The notes under the pieces were generated by a model that had not been told where the DNA came from, did not search any database, and saw only the letters and a program-made list of their open reading frames with translations. The position numbers and the translations under genes are program-made. From an uncultured Verrucomicrobia subdivision 3 bacterium (GTDB lineage Bacteria; Verrucomicrobiota; Verrucomicrobiia; Limisphaerales; UBA11358), in the NCBI GenBank assembly GCA_903865745.1, contig CAIPKV010000062.1, forward strand, positions 1 through 64,000: a DNA stretch of 64,000 bases, written 5' to 3'. Below, piece after piece: positions 28,715-38,818 of the stretch (positions within the stretch are counted from its first letter, which is position 1; each line of letters opens with the position of its first letter).

Positions 28715-30412
28715 TCAGGGTTTCGGGGAATCTGCTTTTAGAATGACGATTTTCCCGGCATAGGGCGGAAGCCAGTGATAATAATCATATTCTTTTATAG
28801 GCGTGTAACCGGGCATATTTCCGAAACCAATCCGATACGTATCATTCTGCACCCACCAGGGGCTCTTGGGCGGACTGGGCCGGTAGTGCGGGTCATATAG
28901 ATACATCCCATTAAATTCAAAGCCGCCGTCAATCTCCTTGGGCTGAATCTTCAAGTTGTCCGTCAGATAATGCAACGCCTCCCAACGGCTGCGGTTCCAG
29001 GTCAAAACATCCCGGGTGCCGCAAATTGCATACAAGCCATAACCCAGCAGGAGAGCCACCACAGCAAGGCGCAATAACCTGGGAGCAGTTCGAAGGTGGT
29101 TAGGGAATATCGCCACCAAGCCGGCCGCCAGGAGCGGGATGGGAGAGATTAAATAGCGGTCATAAAAATAGCTCAGGAGAAATGGGGGCAGATAAATCAG
29201 GGCCGTGAGCAAAAGAAATACACCGGCCGCCTCGGTGCTGTCCAGCCCAGCCGACCATGCTTTCGGAATCAGCCGGCTGGCACCTAGGCCAATGGCGGCC
29301 AGCAACAAGATGGCGCCCACCATGCTGAAGCCGGTTACCACGAGCCAGAAACTGGTCGGCAGCGGGATTTTATGCAGGTGCAACACGCCGGTGTCATGCA
29401 AACAGTCCGCACTGAACACCTCCCGGCTGATGACGTTGACCCCATTGGGCATGAGCAGAAAATGCAGGCCTTGCATCCGGGCATTGAAAAACGCGGCGAG
29501 GGCCAGAATTACCGTTGTAAAGACCAGCCAGCGGACAGTCTGGTCCCGCTGAAATTTCCACCAGCCCCAAGTAATTCCCAGCAGGACCGGCAACAAAAAC
29601 CAGCCCAGATAAAGCGCCATGATGTACAAATTCTTAGTGACGGCAAAGACGGTCCACAAATGCCGCAGGGCATTGTGGAGCTCGTCATTTTTCATGAAAT
29701 AAAGCGCCGGAAGCCGGCCCGTGGCCGCAAGCCAACGTTGAAAAACAATCAGGACCACCGCGCAGAGCGCCAAGGGCAGGGCGGCCCGCACAAGGTTCCG
29801 CAGCGATAGCCCGTTTTTCAGAACCAACCCGATGGCAAAAGCCAGGGGAATACAAAGAGCGGTCTGCCGGGTAAGCGTGGCGGCCACGGCGCAAAAGGTG
29901 CCGGCGACGAGCGCCTGATTGGAACCGGTGCGCAAGTGACGGACCCAGCAAAGTGCGGTGACCAGGGTAATGGCCGTATAAGTCACGTCCGTCATGAACG
30001 TAAACGACAGGAGATTATAGATGGGAGAAAACGCCAAGGTAAGGGCCGCCACAATTCCTAACCACCTCGGCTGGCGCAGCTCGCGCAACAGGAAATAGGT
30101 CGACAGAATGCCCAGCAAAGCCATAGCCAGCGTGGACAGCCGGAGGGCGTTGTAGGAAAACCCCGCCGGCAGGCAAAAAAGAGAGCCCCACAGCGTTTGG
30201 GTAATCAGCGTCATGCTCGTCCAGCCGGTCGGGTGAAAGTCACCGGTGGCCAGCAGGTGCTGGACGGCCTGGGCAAAAGACCAGTCATCACCAATGGGGA
30301 AATTTCCGAACGGATTGATCACCGCCACGCAGAGGCCGCAAATCAGCGCGATGCCTAAGGCATCCCGCGCCGCCGTCGGCAAAGGAATATGAGGTTCGGT
30401 TGGTGATTCCAT
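28715..30412 (-). CDS. Multi-pass membrane protein, GT39/ArnT-like
   Basis: NPFGNFPIGDDWSFAQAVQHLL... and many TM helices. Confidence 0.75.
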   Translation of the reverse strand: MESPTEPHIPLPTAARDALGIALICGLCVAVINPFGNFPIGDDWSFAQAVQHLLATGDFHPTGWTSMTLITQTLWGSLFCLPAGFSYNALRLSTLAMALLGILSTYFLLRELRQPRWLGIVAALTLAFSPIYNLLSFTFMTDVTYTAITLVTALCWVRHLRTGSNQALVAGTFCAVAATLTRQTALCIPLAFAIGLVLKNGLSLRNLVRAALPLALCAVVLIVFQRWLAATGRLPALYFMKNDELHNALRHLWTVFAVTKNLYIMALYLGWFLLPVLLGITWGWWKFQRDQTVRWLVFTTVILALAAFFNARMQGLHFLLMPNGVNVISREVFSADCLHDTGVLHLHKIPLPTSFWLVVTGFSMVGAILLLAAIGLGASRLIPKAWSAGLDSTEAAGVFLLLTALIYLPPFLLSYFYDRYLISPIPLLAAGLVAIFPNHLRTAPRLLRLAVVALLLGYGLYAICGTRDVLTWNRSRWEALHYLTDNLKIQPKEIDGGFEFNGMYLYDPHYRPSPPKSPWWVQNDTYRIGFGNMPGYTPIKEYDYYHWLPPYAGKIVILKADSPKP

Positions 30413-30650
30413 CGAGATTTTAAAAAATCATTTTGCCCTGAACGAACTGCCCGGGCGGACGGCGAGCCAGCTGGGCTGATTTCTCTTGGGCCGTATTTCG
30501 ATAATGCTGTTGCAACGTTTCGCTTCCGTCAAGAAACGTTGGGCGGACTGAATCAGTCAATGTCGCAAACCCAAAAGCCCTCCCATAAATTTGACGGTTG
30601 ACTGCGCGCCAACGAACCCTAGTTTGTGCGCAGCCAATGCCGACCCGGTG

Positions 30651-31916
30651 ATGAAAATCCTGCTCTCCACCTACTCCTGCTTTCCGTGCCAAACCTCGGA
30701 GCCGGGCAACGCCTGGCGGACCATCAACGAGGCGCTGCGCGAACACGAGGTCTGGGCCATCATCGCCGATGCGCACCAATATCGCGAACTCACCGAGCCG
30801 GTGCTCGCCCGGAATCCGCTGCCGAATTTTCACCCGATATTTTTCAAGCTCCCGCCCACGCTTCAATGGATGAGCCGGCACAAGGGCACCAGCGCAATTT
30901 ATTACCATCTCTGGCAGGAAAACTTGCGCGGTCTCGTCCGTGACCTGCACGCGAAAGTAAAATTTGATTTGGTTCACCACGTCACCTATGGCCGCTACTG
31001 GTCACCCAGCGGATTGCGAGAATTGAATCTGCCGTTTATCTGGGGCCCAGTCGGCGCGGCGGAAACACCTCCGCGCGAATTTGTTTCCGAACTGTCCTTC
31101 AAGTATCGGCTCATCGAAGCTGCGCGCGATGGGGCGAGACATTTTTGCGAACAAACTTCCGCCCTGCGCGAGACCGCCCGCGCGGCCACTATCGCCATTG
31201 GCGTTACTCGCGAAAGTTGCGCTGCGCTCACCCGCCTTGGGGCACGCCGCGTGGAGCAACTGCCACAGATCGCCTTGACGGACGCCGACCTGGCGCAATT
31301 CGCCGCGCTGCCTGATCCGCCGCCGGGGCCGCTGCGCGCCATCTGCATCGGGCGGCACGTCCATTGGAAGGGGTTTTATCTCGCCATCCGCGCATTTGCT
31401 CAGTTCGCCAGCAAAAATACGGACGCCGAACTGTGGATTGTCAACGACGGCCCGTTCCGCAGCGAACTGGAAAAAACCGCTGCACAAACCGGCGTAGGCG
31501 CGCGGGTGAAATTTTTTGGTACGCTGCCGAAATATGCTGACGTGCTGGAAAAGCTCGGCCAGTCGCACGTCCTGCTGCATCCGGCGCTGCACGAGGCATT
31601 CGGCAATGTCTGTGCCGAGGCGATGGCGGCCGGCCGACCGGTCGCGTGTCTGGACATCGGCGGGCCGGCGGCGCAAATCACGCCGGAAACCGGCTTCGCC
31701 GCACCGACAACCAATCCTAAGGAAGCCGTCACTGCACTCGCCGGTTTTCTGGAAAAAATTGAGGCTGACCGCGCGCTGCTTGCCACGATGTCGGCGGCGG
31801 CGCGGGCGCAGGCACAGAAACATTTCGCCATGCGCGCGATCAACGAGCAGATGCGACAGTTTTATGCGGCAGCGGTGGCGGAGCATGGGGAAAAAGCTGA
31901 CATTTCAAAAAGCTGA
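30651..31916 (+). CDS. GT4-type glycosyltransferase
   Basis: MKILLSTYSCFPCQTSEPGNAW...SHVLLHPALHEAFGNVCAEAMAAGRPVACLDIGGPA. Confidence 0.9.
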   Translation: MKILLSTYSCFPCQTSEPGNAWRTINEALREHEVWAIIADAHQYRELTEPVLARNPLPNFHPIFFKLPPTLQWMSRHKGTSAIYYHLWQENLRGLVRDLHAKVKFDLVHHVTYGRYWSPSGLRELNLPFIWGPVGAAETPPREFVSELSFKYRLIEAARDGARHFCEQTSALRETARAATIAIGVTRESCAALTRLGARRVEQLPQIALTDADLAQFAALPDPPPGPLRAICIGRHVHWKGFYLAIRAFAQFASKNTDAELWIVNDGPFRSELEKTAAQTGVGARVKFFGTLPKYADVLEKLGQSHVLLHPALHEAFGNVCAEAMAAGRPVACLDIGGPAAQITPETGFAAPTTNPKEAVTALAGFLEKIEADRALLATMSAAARAQAQKHFAMRAINEQMRQFYAAAVAEHGEKADISKS

Positions 31917-31933
31917 AAATCTAACATTTTAAA
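31894..31933. repeat. 5 x 8-bp tandem micro-array (AAGCTGAA-type)
   Basis: aagctgac atttcaaa aagctgaa aatctaac attttaaa. Confidence 0.7.
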
Positions 31934-32496
31934 GCCACAAGGTCAGCGGCGGCGACAGACTTATCGCCGTACATTCTTTCCAGCGCCTCCTCGACGGACG
32001 GGCCGGTCCAATAGCCCGGACGATCCTCGGGCCGGGGACGGCGGCGGGGTTCATCACCAAAGGGCAGGCCGATGGCGAGGCACTTCAACTTAAAGGCCAT
32101 CTCCGTGAGGCGGCAAATTTGCGGCAGGGACATTTGATGACGGCGCGGGTTGGTCGCCCGTTTCAGCCACTCTTTCGAGGCCTGAATCACCGCCTGCGCG
32201 AGCTGAAATTCCTGGAGCCGGAAATTTTCAAGATCCGACTTGGAGGTGGTGATGGCGCGCTGAATCACGTCATCCAAGGCGGACTGCGTGGCATCCGCGA
32301 GGCGGGTTTCGAAAGCAGCGACGCGCCCGGGCCAGTTGAATTTTGCCGAGAGGCGGCGGATGGCACCTAGCGGCCGACCGGTCGCTTCGGCGGTGGTGCG
32401 GTGGGAGCGCCGCCCCTTGAGCCGCAGATAAGCGGCGAAAGCGATAAAGTCGGCGGGCGATTCGCCGGGTTGGAGCTGCCAGAGACGAGGAGGCAT
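31921..32496 (-). CDS. Phage terminase small-subunit-like DNA-binding protein (hypothetical)
   Basis: WQLQPGESPADFIAFAAYLRLKGRRSHRTTAEATGRPLGAIRRLSAKFNWPGRVAAFETRLAD pattern. Confidence 0.6.
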   Translation of the reverse strand: MPPRLWQLQPGESPADFIAFAAYLRLKGRRSHRTTAEATGRPLGAIRRLSAKFNWPGRVAAFETRLADATQSALDDVIQRAITTSKSDLENFRLQEFQLAQAVIQASKEWLKRATNPRRHQMSLPQICRLTEMAFKLKCLAIGLPFGDEPRRRPRPEDRPGYWTGPSVEEALERMYGDKSVAAADLVALKC

Positions 32497-32501
32497 GAGA
32501 A

Positions 32502-32529
32502 GTGTTGAGTGTTGAGTTTTAAGTTATGA
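32502..32529. repeat. 4 x 7-bp tandem micro-array (GTGTTGA-type)
   Basis: gtgttga gtgttga gttttaa gttatga. Confidence 0.7.
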
Positions 32530-32915
32530 ATGGTGGAGGAGGGCGGGCAGCTTCTAGAATTTGACCGTTATTTGACCGTGGAAGGGCATTTTTTCAGGGG
32601 GTCAAGTTCAGACACGAATTACCCGAATTGGCAGGAACCGCCATGGATTCGCTCGCGGGCGGAGTGACGGGAACCGCCGGAGCGGGATGATAGGCCTGAC
32701 GGATGGCGGCCGCCCATTCAGGTGAAACGGTGACGGGCGGTTTATCACCCCGCCGCCGGGCGGGCGGCGGAAACCAGTCCGGATGCGTTTGATGGAAACG
32801 AATCAGGATGGTCAACGCCGCCGCGAGTTCCGAGAACGGGTTGGGCCGGGGCTGTGCGCGCGGCCCCCGCTGGAAACGCGAACGATCGCCCTCCCGCCAG
32901 TTCCGGCGGATGGCC

Positions 32916-33326
32916 CTATGGCTGCCAGATTTGGATGCGGTCGGCATATTCATCCTCGGGAAGGCGATCCACGGCGCTGACAAACTGCATCGGGCCGGCC
33001 TCCTTTTGTAATTGGCGCTGCAGGCTGGCCACATGGGTCAGGAGACGCCCAGTGGACAGGGTCGCGAGGTCGCGCCGGGCCAGCTCGGCCTCGGCGGCGC
33101 GAAGCTGGTCGCCCAGCAGTTGCATGCGCGCTTCGCCGGAAGCGAGTTGGGTGTGCAGCCGGTTCTCCCGCTCAATCGCGGAGAGATTGGCAATGGTGTG
33201 GTGATGTTTATGGCTCCACGCAATGAGCGTGGTCTTGGTGACGTTGAGTTCAGCGGCGATACGGGTGTACACCCAGCCTTGAACGCGTAGATCAATAAAA
33301 CGCTGAACGGTTTTCTCATCGTGCAT
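32916..33326 (-). CDS. HTH-containing protein with coiled-coil tail
   Basis: MHDEKTVQRFIDLRVQGWVYTRIAAELNVTKTTLIAWSHKHHHTI. Confidence 0.65.
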   Translation of the reverse strand: MHDEKTVQRFIDLRVQGWVYTRIAAELNVTKTTLIAWSHKHHHTIANLSAIERENRLHTQLASGEARMQLLGDQLRAAEAELARRDLATLSTGRLLTHVASLQRQLQKEAGPMQFVSAVDRLPEDEYADRIQIWQP

Positions 33327-33672
33327 AGGGTCCTTTCTGACCGGAAGCGATTAGGCAAACCGGTCGAGTCGGCCTTTTTTGGCAGGCAGACGGTTGATGG
33401 TTACGGTTAAAATCCGGGCACACCCAAGGCGTGCCAGACTCACACCCCATCCCGCCGGGAAAGGCCCAAACGAGCGTTTGGAAGCAGCGACATCCTCTAA
33501 TCCAGCAGCGCCGCCACTGGACCCTGCGAACACCGCCCGCAGGAACAAAAATGTTTTTGCCGGTCAACTAACACCGCGCGGCGATGCAGTCGACAAGGGA
33601 ACCCTAACAGAGTTTGCAAGCGCGTCAACAACCATAAAAAAGTTAAATGGGAACGGGCACCAGAAAAGACTG

Positions 33673-33702
33673 TCCGCAGATTTCACCGATTAACGCAGAT
33701 TT
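33673..33702. repeat. 3 x 10-bp micro-array (CGCAGATT-type)
   Basis: tccgcagatt tcaccgatta acgcagattt. Confidence 0.75.
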
Positions 33703-33765
33703 TTTATTTTTAAACTACGGATAAAACCAAGGCAAAGTTTGGGAAAGGGCTAAGGCTGATCCAAC

Positions 33766-33792
33766 CGCGAAATACACGAAATACGCGAACGG
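33766..33792. repeat. 3 x 9-bp micro-array (CGCGAAATA)
   Basis: cgcgaaata cacgaaata cgcgaacgg. Confidence 0.75.
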
Positions 33793-33846
33793 GTCCGGTC
33801 TTCAGGATCAACCGAATTACCTGAGAGGATACACTGGACAAGACTG

Positions 33847-33876
33847 CCTGCAGATTTCACAGATTGACGCAGAAGT
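33847..33876. repeat. 3 x 10-bp micro-array (second CGCAGATT-type copy)
   Basis: cctgcagatt tcacagattg acgcagaagt. Confidence 0.72.
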
Positions 33877-33906
33877 TTTTTTAACTGCGGAACGGCCCTT
33901 CACGTT

Positions 33907-35001
33907 TTACGACTCACGAAAACGGGCGCGCAGACCGAGCAACGGTTTTTCCAAAAGATAATAGGAGGCATGCGCGGCCAGCAGGGTGGTGGCAAGCCAG
34001 ATTGGGAAGCTCGTCCACCACGCGTCTTTGACGCCGAAGATGGTTTCGCCGGTGCCACAAAACATCTGTTGCCAGATGTAGATGGAGTACGACAAAACGC
34101 CGAGGTGGCGAACCCATTTCCAGTTCAGCACCCGGTAGAATCCCCGCGTCGGCCACAATACGCTTTGGAGAAGCAGCAGTCCAAAGCCAACCGACCAACT
34201 GGAACCTGTAATCATGACCCCGATCCTAGTTGGCAGGTGCAATTTTTGTAGAATGGCTGGTGTAATTATCAAGCCCAGCCCAGAGACAGCTGTGGCCATT
34301 GGGGATTTACCAAGAAAATCCTGTAGCCGCTCCCGGTGACGGGTGAACAGTACCGCCGCCAAACAGCCATAAGCCAGCGCATCGCAATTCAACAAAAATG
34401 AGGCACTGTTAAAGAGAGAATACAAATCGTGAGGATACCAGTTTTTGCAAGACATCATTCGCAGTATTGGAACCAATATTAATGGCATTGTTAATACTTT
34501 GATTAAAGCTTTTCCACCTTTGGTGCTATTCAATACCAGCATCAAAACACCGGGCCAAAGCAGGTAAAACTGTTCCTCTACCCCCAGAGACCAGAAATGA
34601 GCGGTGCCCTCGGGAGCCCCAAAAAAATTTGTTGTAAAGGTCACATTGGCGAGCCATATGGATAAGGGCTGGGAATAGCGGGTCAAAAATCCGAGGACAA
34701 ACAGATAGAAAAAATAGACCGGCAGAATCCGCAGGGCACGACGCAGGTAGAAATGTTTCAGGCTGATGGCGCCGTGCTTCGCCTGTTCCTGTAGCAACAG
34801 ATAAGTGATGAGAAACCCGCTGATGACAAAGAAAAACAAGACCCCCATCGTGCCGATATGAAGCCAGTCAATTAGGATGGGGCTCAACCAAGCAGGAAAA
34901 CCGGCCGTGAAACAAGAATGACAAACCAGCACGAGAGCTATGCTGACAGCGCGCCAGCCGTCCAATGAAGGTAGTTTGATGGATACTTTTTGGGTCAACA
35001 T
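33907..35001 (-). CDS. Acyltransferase 3 family membrane protein
   Basis: SLDGWRAVSIALVLVCHS...FFFVISGFLITYLLLQE...HFWSLGVEEQFYLLWP. Confidence 0.93.
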   Translation of the reverse strand: MLTQKVSIKLPSLDGWRAVSIALVLVCHSCFTAGFPAWLSPILIDWLHIGTMGVLFFFVISGFLITYLLLQEQAKHGAISLKHFYLRRALRILPVYFFYLFVLGFLTRYSQPLSIWLANVTFTTNFFGAPEGTAHFWSLGVEEQFYLLWPGVLMLVLNSTKGGKALIKVLTMPLILVPILRMMSCKNWYPHDLYSLFNSASFLLNCDALAYGCLAAVLFTRHRERLQDFLGKSPMATAVSGLGLIITPAILQKLHLPTRIGVMITGSSWSVGFGLLLLQSVLWPTRGFYRVLNWKWVRHLGVLSYSIYIWQQMFCGTGETIFGVKDAWWTSFPIWLATTLLAAHASYYLLEKPLLGLRARFRES

Positions 35002-35072
35002 TTACTGTGCTGGTCACGTGTGATTATTGGATTGTCTTGTGTAAGTCAAGCGCCCAGACTTTTATATAGCAC

Positions 35073-35705
35073 ATGTCCATTGAACAAACACCCTTCAACT
35101 CCAGAAACCCATCAAACACCAAACGACTCCGTAATTTTCTGCTTGTCCCCCAGATTTTACGGCTAGCTTGGGCAGACGCTCGCGATTACCTGACCCGGCT
35201 GTTCATACGGGCTTCGTGGAAGCGACAGGGGCTGCTAATTTTTCCAGCCGCCCGCCTGTATTACGAATCACGATCACAAATAAAAATTCATGGCCGCTGT
35301 TCCATCGGTAATTTTTCGGTCCTGCTGGTGGGCGAATCTCAAAATCCCGTAGGTTTTCCATTGTTGGAGATTGGCAATCATGTCCACATAGGGGAACAAA
35401 CAAATATCCGTGCGTGCGGCGGTTTCATCAAAATCGGGAGCAACGTGCTCATTGCTAACCAAGTAACAATGGTATCAGCAAATCATGGAACTAAACTAGG
35501 AAAATTAATGATTGACCAAGAAATTAAGCGAGGTGATATCTTGATTGAGGATGATGTTTGGATTGGAGCCGGAGCGGTCATTCTTCCTGGAGCAATTGTT
35601 CGCAAGGGAGCGGTGATTGCTGCCGGTGCAGTGGTGCGGGGAGAGGTACCGTCCAATACTATTTTTGGAGGGATACCGGCAAAAAAAATTAGTGAGCGAA
35701 TTTAA
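35073..35705 (+). CDS. Hexapeptide-repeat acyltransferase
   Basis: ILIEDDVWIGAGAVILPGAIVRKGAVIAAGAVVRGEVPSNTIFGGIPAKKI. Confidence 0.9.
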   Translation: MSIEQTPFNSRNPSNTKRLRNFLLVPQILRLAWADARDYLTRLFIRASWKRQGLLIFPAARLYYESRSQIKIHGRCSIGNFSVLLVGESQNPVGFPLLEIGNHVHIGEQTNIRACGGFIKIGSNVLIANQVTMVSANHGTKLGKLMIDQEIKRGDILIEDDVWIGAGAVILPGAIVRKGAVIAAGAVVRGEVPSNTIFGGIPAKKISERI

Positions 35706-35742
35706 TTACAACGTGCCATAAACAATTTAAAGCCATTAAACT

Positions 35743-36564
35743 TTGAAGACAAATCTAATAAACCTTCTACAAAAGAATATGCCATCGCTTTTGGAGGTAT
35801 ACCGCTCCATTAAACTGCGGCTTTATTTTAGACGCCGCTTCAATTCGCATCAAGAACGCTACAGGCGGCTGATTTACGGGAAAAAAGAAATCACGGTGAT
35901 ATCTGGCCCGTTTCGCGGCCTGCGCTATTTCAATAAAATCGTGTGGGGATCAATCACTCCCAAGTGGATTGGTAGTTATGAGGACGAGCTTACCGCGGTA
36001 ATTGAGGACATCATCCAGAGGCCTTACTCGGTTGTTATGGACATCGGCTGCGCCGAGGGTTATTACGCAACGGGGCTGGCCTATCGCATGCCGCGATCCC
36101 GGATATACGCCTACGACACGGATTTTATTTCACGCCACCAAACCCGCCAACTCGCCCAGTTGAACACCTTGACAGATCGGGTGTTTGTCCGGGGTTTTTG
36201 CAGCCATGAAGAAATTTCCCGGCACGTCGACCAGCCCGCACTGATTATTTGTGACATCGAGGGCTTTGAACGAGAACTCTTGAACCCCGACGCCTGTGGG
36301 GCACTGAAAAAAATGGACATTCTGGTTGAAGTCCACGAAGGCGAAGGGAAATGGAAGCCTAGTACCTTGGATTTATTAAAATCGCGGTTCGCCGGCACAC
36401 ACGCATTGACTGAAATAAATGCTACTGACCGGGAAAGCCAGGCAAACAACTTCATCGAGTCCGGGACTACCAACCTTAACCGGGATCAAGTACGCGAGGC
36501 TATGAATGAACATCGCTCCAACGGATATCTTTGGCTCTGGATGGAAGTACGGCAAACTGGTTGA
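35743..36564 (+). CDS. FkbM-like SAM-dependent methyltransferase
   Basis: VVMDIGCAEGYYATGLAYRMPRSRIYAYDTD; ICDIEGFERELL. Confidence 0.8.
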   Translation: MKTNLINLLQKNMPSLLEVYRSIKLRLYFRRRFNSHQERYRRLIYGKKEITVISGPFRGLRYFNKIVWGSITPKWIGSYEDELTAVIEDIIQRPYSVVMDIGCAEGYYATGLAYRMPRSRIYAYDTDFISRHQTRQLAQLNTLTDRVFVRGFCSHEEISRHVDQPALIICDIEGFERELLNPDACGALKKMDILVEVHEGEGKWKPSTLDLLKSRFAGTHALTEINATDRESQANNFIESGTTNLNRDQVREAMNEHRSNGYLWLWMEVRQTG

Positions 36565-36568
36565 ACTA

Positions 36569-37819
36569 TTAAAATTTTTCAGACTTGATGCCAATTGCCT
36601 GCCTCCTTAACCAGCGTACAGGCTGGGTAAAATAAAACGGATTTTTCGCGGTAAGCGGAATTTTAATCCGCCACTTTTTCGGCCAATCGGTAACGGGCGT
36701 TTGTACCGGAAATTGCGCCAGCCAGCCGTCGGTCATGGCTTCCACAGAAAACTTCTTTTTCACGCGCGCACGAGCAGCAGTAGATTTGGCAGCCAGCTCG
36801 TCGCGGTGTTCGTGCAGATGGATGATGGCGCGGGCATAGCCGACTACGTCATTGACAGGCACAAGCATGCCGGTGGTCGGGTCCACCATCTCTGGAATGC
36901 CGGCGGGCAAATCGCTGGCCACCGGCACAAGTCCGTAGCCCATTGATTCCGCAACGCTCAATCCGAAGCCTTCGTAGTCTGAAGTGAGCAAAGAAACATC
37001 ATGCTGTTTCAGTACGGTTGGCACTTCGGAATAATTCACCCAGCCGGCAAAGGAAACGGTCTGGCTGGGTGAAACTGATTTCAACCTTTCCTCAAGCCAA
37101 CTGCGGTCCTCGCCTTCGCCGGCAATGGTCCAGTGAAACGGGATGCCACTGGCGCAGAGCTGCGCATAAATTTCCGGGAACAGTCGCACGCGCTTCTGTT
37201 CGTGACACAGCCGTCCCAAGTAAAGAATGCGCAGGGGCCTTTGGAAATCGCGCACGGGCAGTTCACTATCTGGGCACATCGGTACGCCGTAGGAAAGATA
37301 CGCCACTGGCACGCGGGCAAATTCCGGCATCGCTTCGGCCCGGAATTTCATGGCCGGCGAAACCATTGCCACCAAATCCAGCCACGGTGTGTAATGCGCC
37401 ATCATGGCATAGACATTGGGATCATCTGACTGGCCCATGCCCACGCGGAACACACCCGCCGGCAGATAGCGCAAGGGCTCGAACGAAATCGCCCCAAGCG
37501 TGGACACGACCGCCGTCGGCTGAAACCGGACGAGGTTTTGCAGGATGATTTTCAGCCGGTCTTCAAAAATCTGCCGCCGCTGGTCGAGACATAGGAGGGG
37601 GATTTTTTGCCGCTGAAAATCGGCCGCCATGGGATTATCCCATTCCAAGCTGAATACTTCCACGGGAAGGCCGCGCCGAACCAGTTCGCCGGCAAAATTG
37701 ATGAGGAAGGTGGTGGAGCCGCCCGCCGGCACACCGCCGGTAACGAGGGCGATGCGGGGAACTTGGGGAAGCTGCCGGGACGGATGCACCACCATAGAGT
37801 ATAAAAAAACGACGGACAA
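36569..37819 (-). CDS. GT4-type glycosyltransferase (start may be 37795)
   Basis: RIALVTGGVPAGGSTTFLINFAGELVRRG...DVSLLTSDYEGFGLSVAESMGYGLVPVASDLPAGIPEMV. Confidence 0.9.
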   Translation of the reverse strand: MSVVFLYSMVVHPSRQLPQVPRIALVTGGVPAGGSTTFLINFAGELVRRGLPVEVFSLEWDNPMAADFQRQKIPLLCLDQRRQIFEDRLKIILQNLVRFQPTAVVSTLGAISFEPLRYLPAGVFRVGMGQSDDPNVYAMMAHYTPWLDLVAMVSPAMKFRAEAMPEFARVPVAYLSYGVPMCPDSELPVRDFQRPLRILYLGRLCHEQKRVRLFPEIYAQLCASGIPFHWTIAGEGEDRSWLEERLKSVSPSQTVSFAGWVNYSEVPTVLKQHDVSLLTSDYEGFGLSVAESMGYGLVPVASDLPAGIPEMVDPTTGMLVPVNDVVGYARAIIHLHEHRDELAAKSTAARARVKKKFSVEAMTDGWLAQFPVQTPVTDWPKKWRIKIPLTAKNPFYFTQPVRWLRRQAIGIKSEKF

Positions 37820-37922
37820 AACAAGTTTAGAACTGAGCCAAGCCGAGTCTGGCGACCGACGCGGTCAAAAGGTAATTCCTTGTGACCCAGCAGGGCAGAC
37901 CTTATTTTAACCGCCCGACCTG

Positions 37923-38783
37923 ATGTTACATAAACTGCGAGTTTTGGAGGCGCTCCGGGGCAATGCCCTGCGGCAAACGCGCATTTTGCTGCGCCTGAAA
38001 CCCCGCCCCAAAACACCGGTGCTGGCGCTGCCGGTTGATAAAATCGTCGGCTACCATGCGCTCATCTGCCGGCGGCTAACCGACCTGTGGCCGGCGGGCC
38101 TGAGCGTGGCCGGGGAATCCGTCTGTGAAATCGGCCCGGGCGACTGCCTAGCCGCCGCCGCTTATTTTATCGCCCAAGGCGCGGCCCGGGTGGATTTGGT
38201 GGAACTGGAGCCGCCGGTGGTGAATGCCCGGCAGCGGCAGGTCCTGTCCGCATTGAAAAAACTCGGCTTCCCCATTGCGACAGAAGTGATTGGGGCGGGC
38301 GAGGCACCGCGCCTGAACGAACGCCTGGTGAGCTACCACCGACATCGGCTGGAAGAGTACCGGGCGGAAAACCGGCACGCGCTGGTATTTTCCCACAATG
38401 TGATGGAGCATGTGGAAGATTTGGCCGCTGCCTTTACAGCCTGCTATCGCGCCCTGCGTCCCGGCGGCCGGATGTTGCACATCATTGATCTGGGCGGGCA
38501 CGGCCAGTTTGAGGACCCGATTCCGCCGCTGGATTTTCAGACCTATCCCGACTGGCTGTTCGAATGGATGTATCCGGTCCACCACCGGAACACCCGGCGG
38601 TTTTTGGCGGATTACCGGCGCGCGGTGGCGGCGGCCGGTTTTAAGACCGTTGAAATCCAGGCGCTGAGGACAGCAGACCAGGCTTATGTGAAAGCCATCC
38701 ACCCCCAGTTGCGACTGGCAGCCCGGCAACAACCCGTCGCAGACTTGGCGGTAATCGAGTTTTCCTTAAGTGCAGTGAAATAA
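37923..38783 (+). CDS. SAM-dependent methyltransferase
   Basis: VCEIGPGDCLAAAAYFIAQGAARVDLVELEPP...FSHNVMEHVEDLAAAFTACYRALRPGGRMLHIIDLGGH. Confidence 0.85.
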   Translation: MLHKLRVLEALRGNALRQTRILLRLKPRPKTPVLALPVDKIVGYHALICRRLTDLWPAGLSVAGESVCEIGPGDCLAAAAYFIAQGAARVDLVELEPPVVNARQRQVLSALKKLGFPIATEVIGAGEAPRLNERLVSYHRHRLEEYRAENRHALVFSHNVMEHVEDLAAAFTACYRALRPGGRMLHIIDLGGHGQFEDPIPPLDFQTYPDWLFEWMYPVHHRNTRRFLADYRRAVAAAGFKTVEIQALRTADQAYVKAIHPQLRLAARQQPVADLAVIEFSLSAVK

Positions 38784-38818
38784 ATTTTAATACGGCCTGA
38801 AGGATTATCAAGCAAGCC

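Noticed and set aside
30626-30943. Alternate-frame ORF within GT4 gene 30651-31916
   Set aside because: Frame-shifted shadow of a well-supported glycosyltransferase.
32594-33034. 146-aa minus-strand ORF overlapping the HTH gene
   Set aside because: Start unclear and large overlap; the downstream part may be real but I cannot support boundaries.
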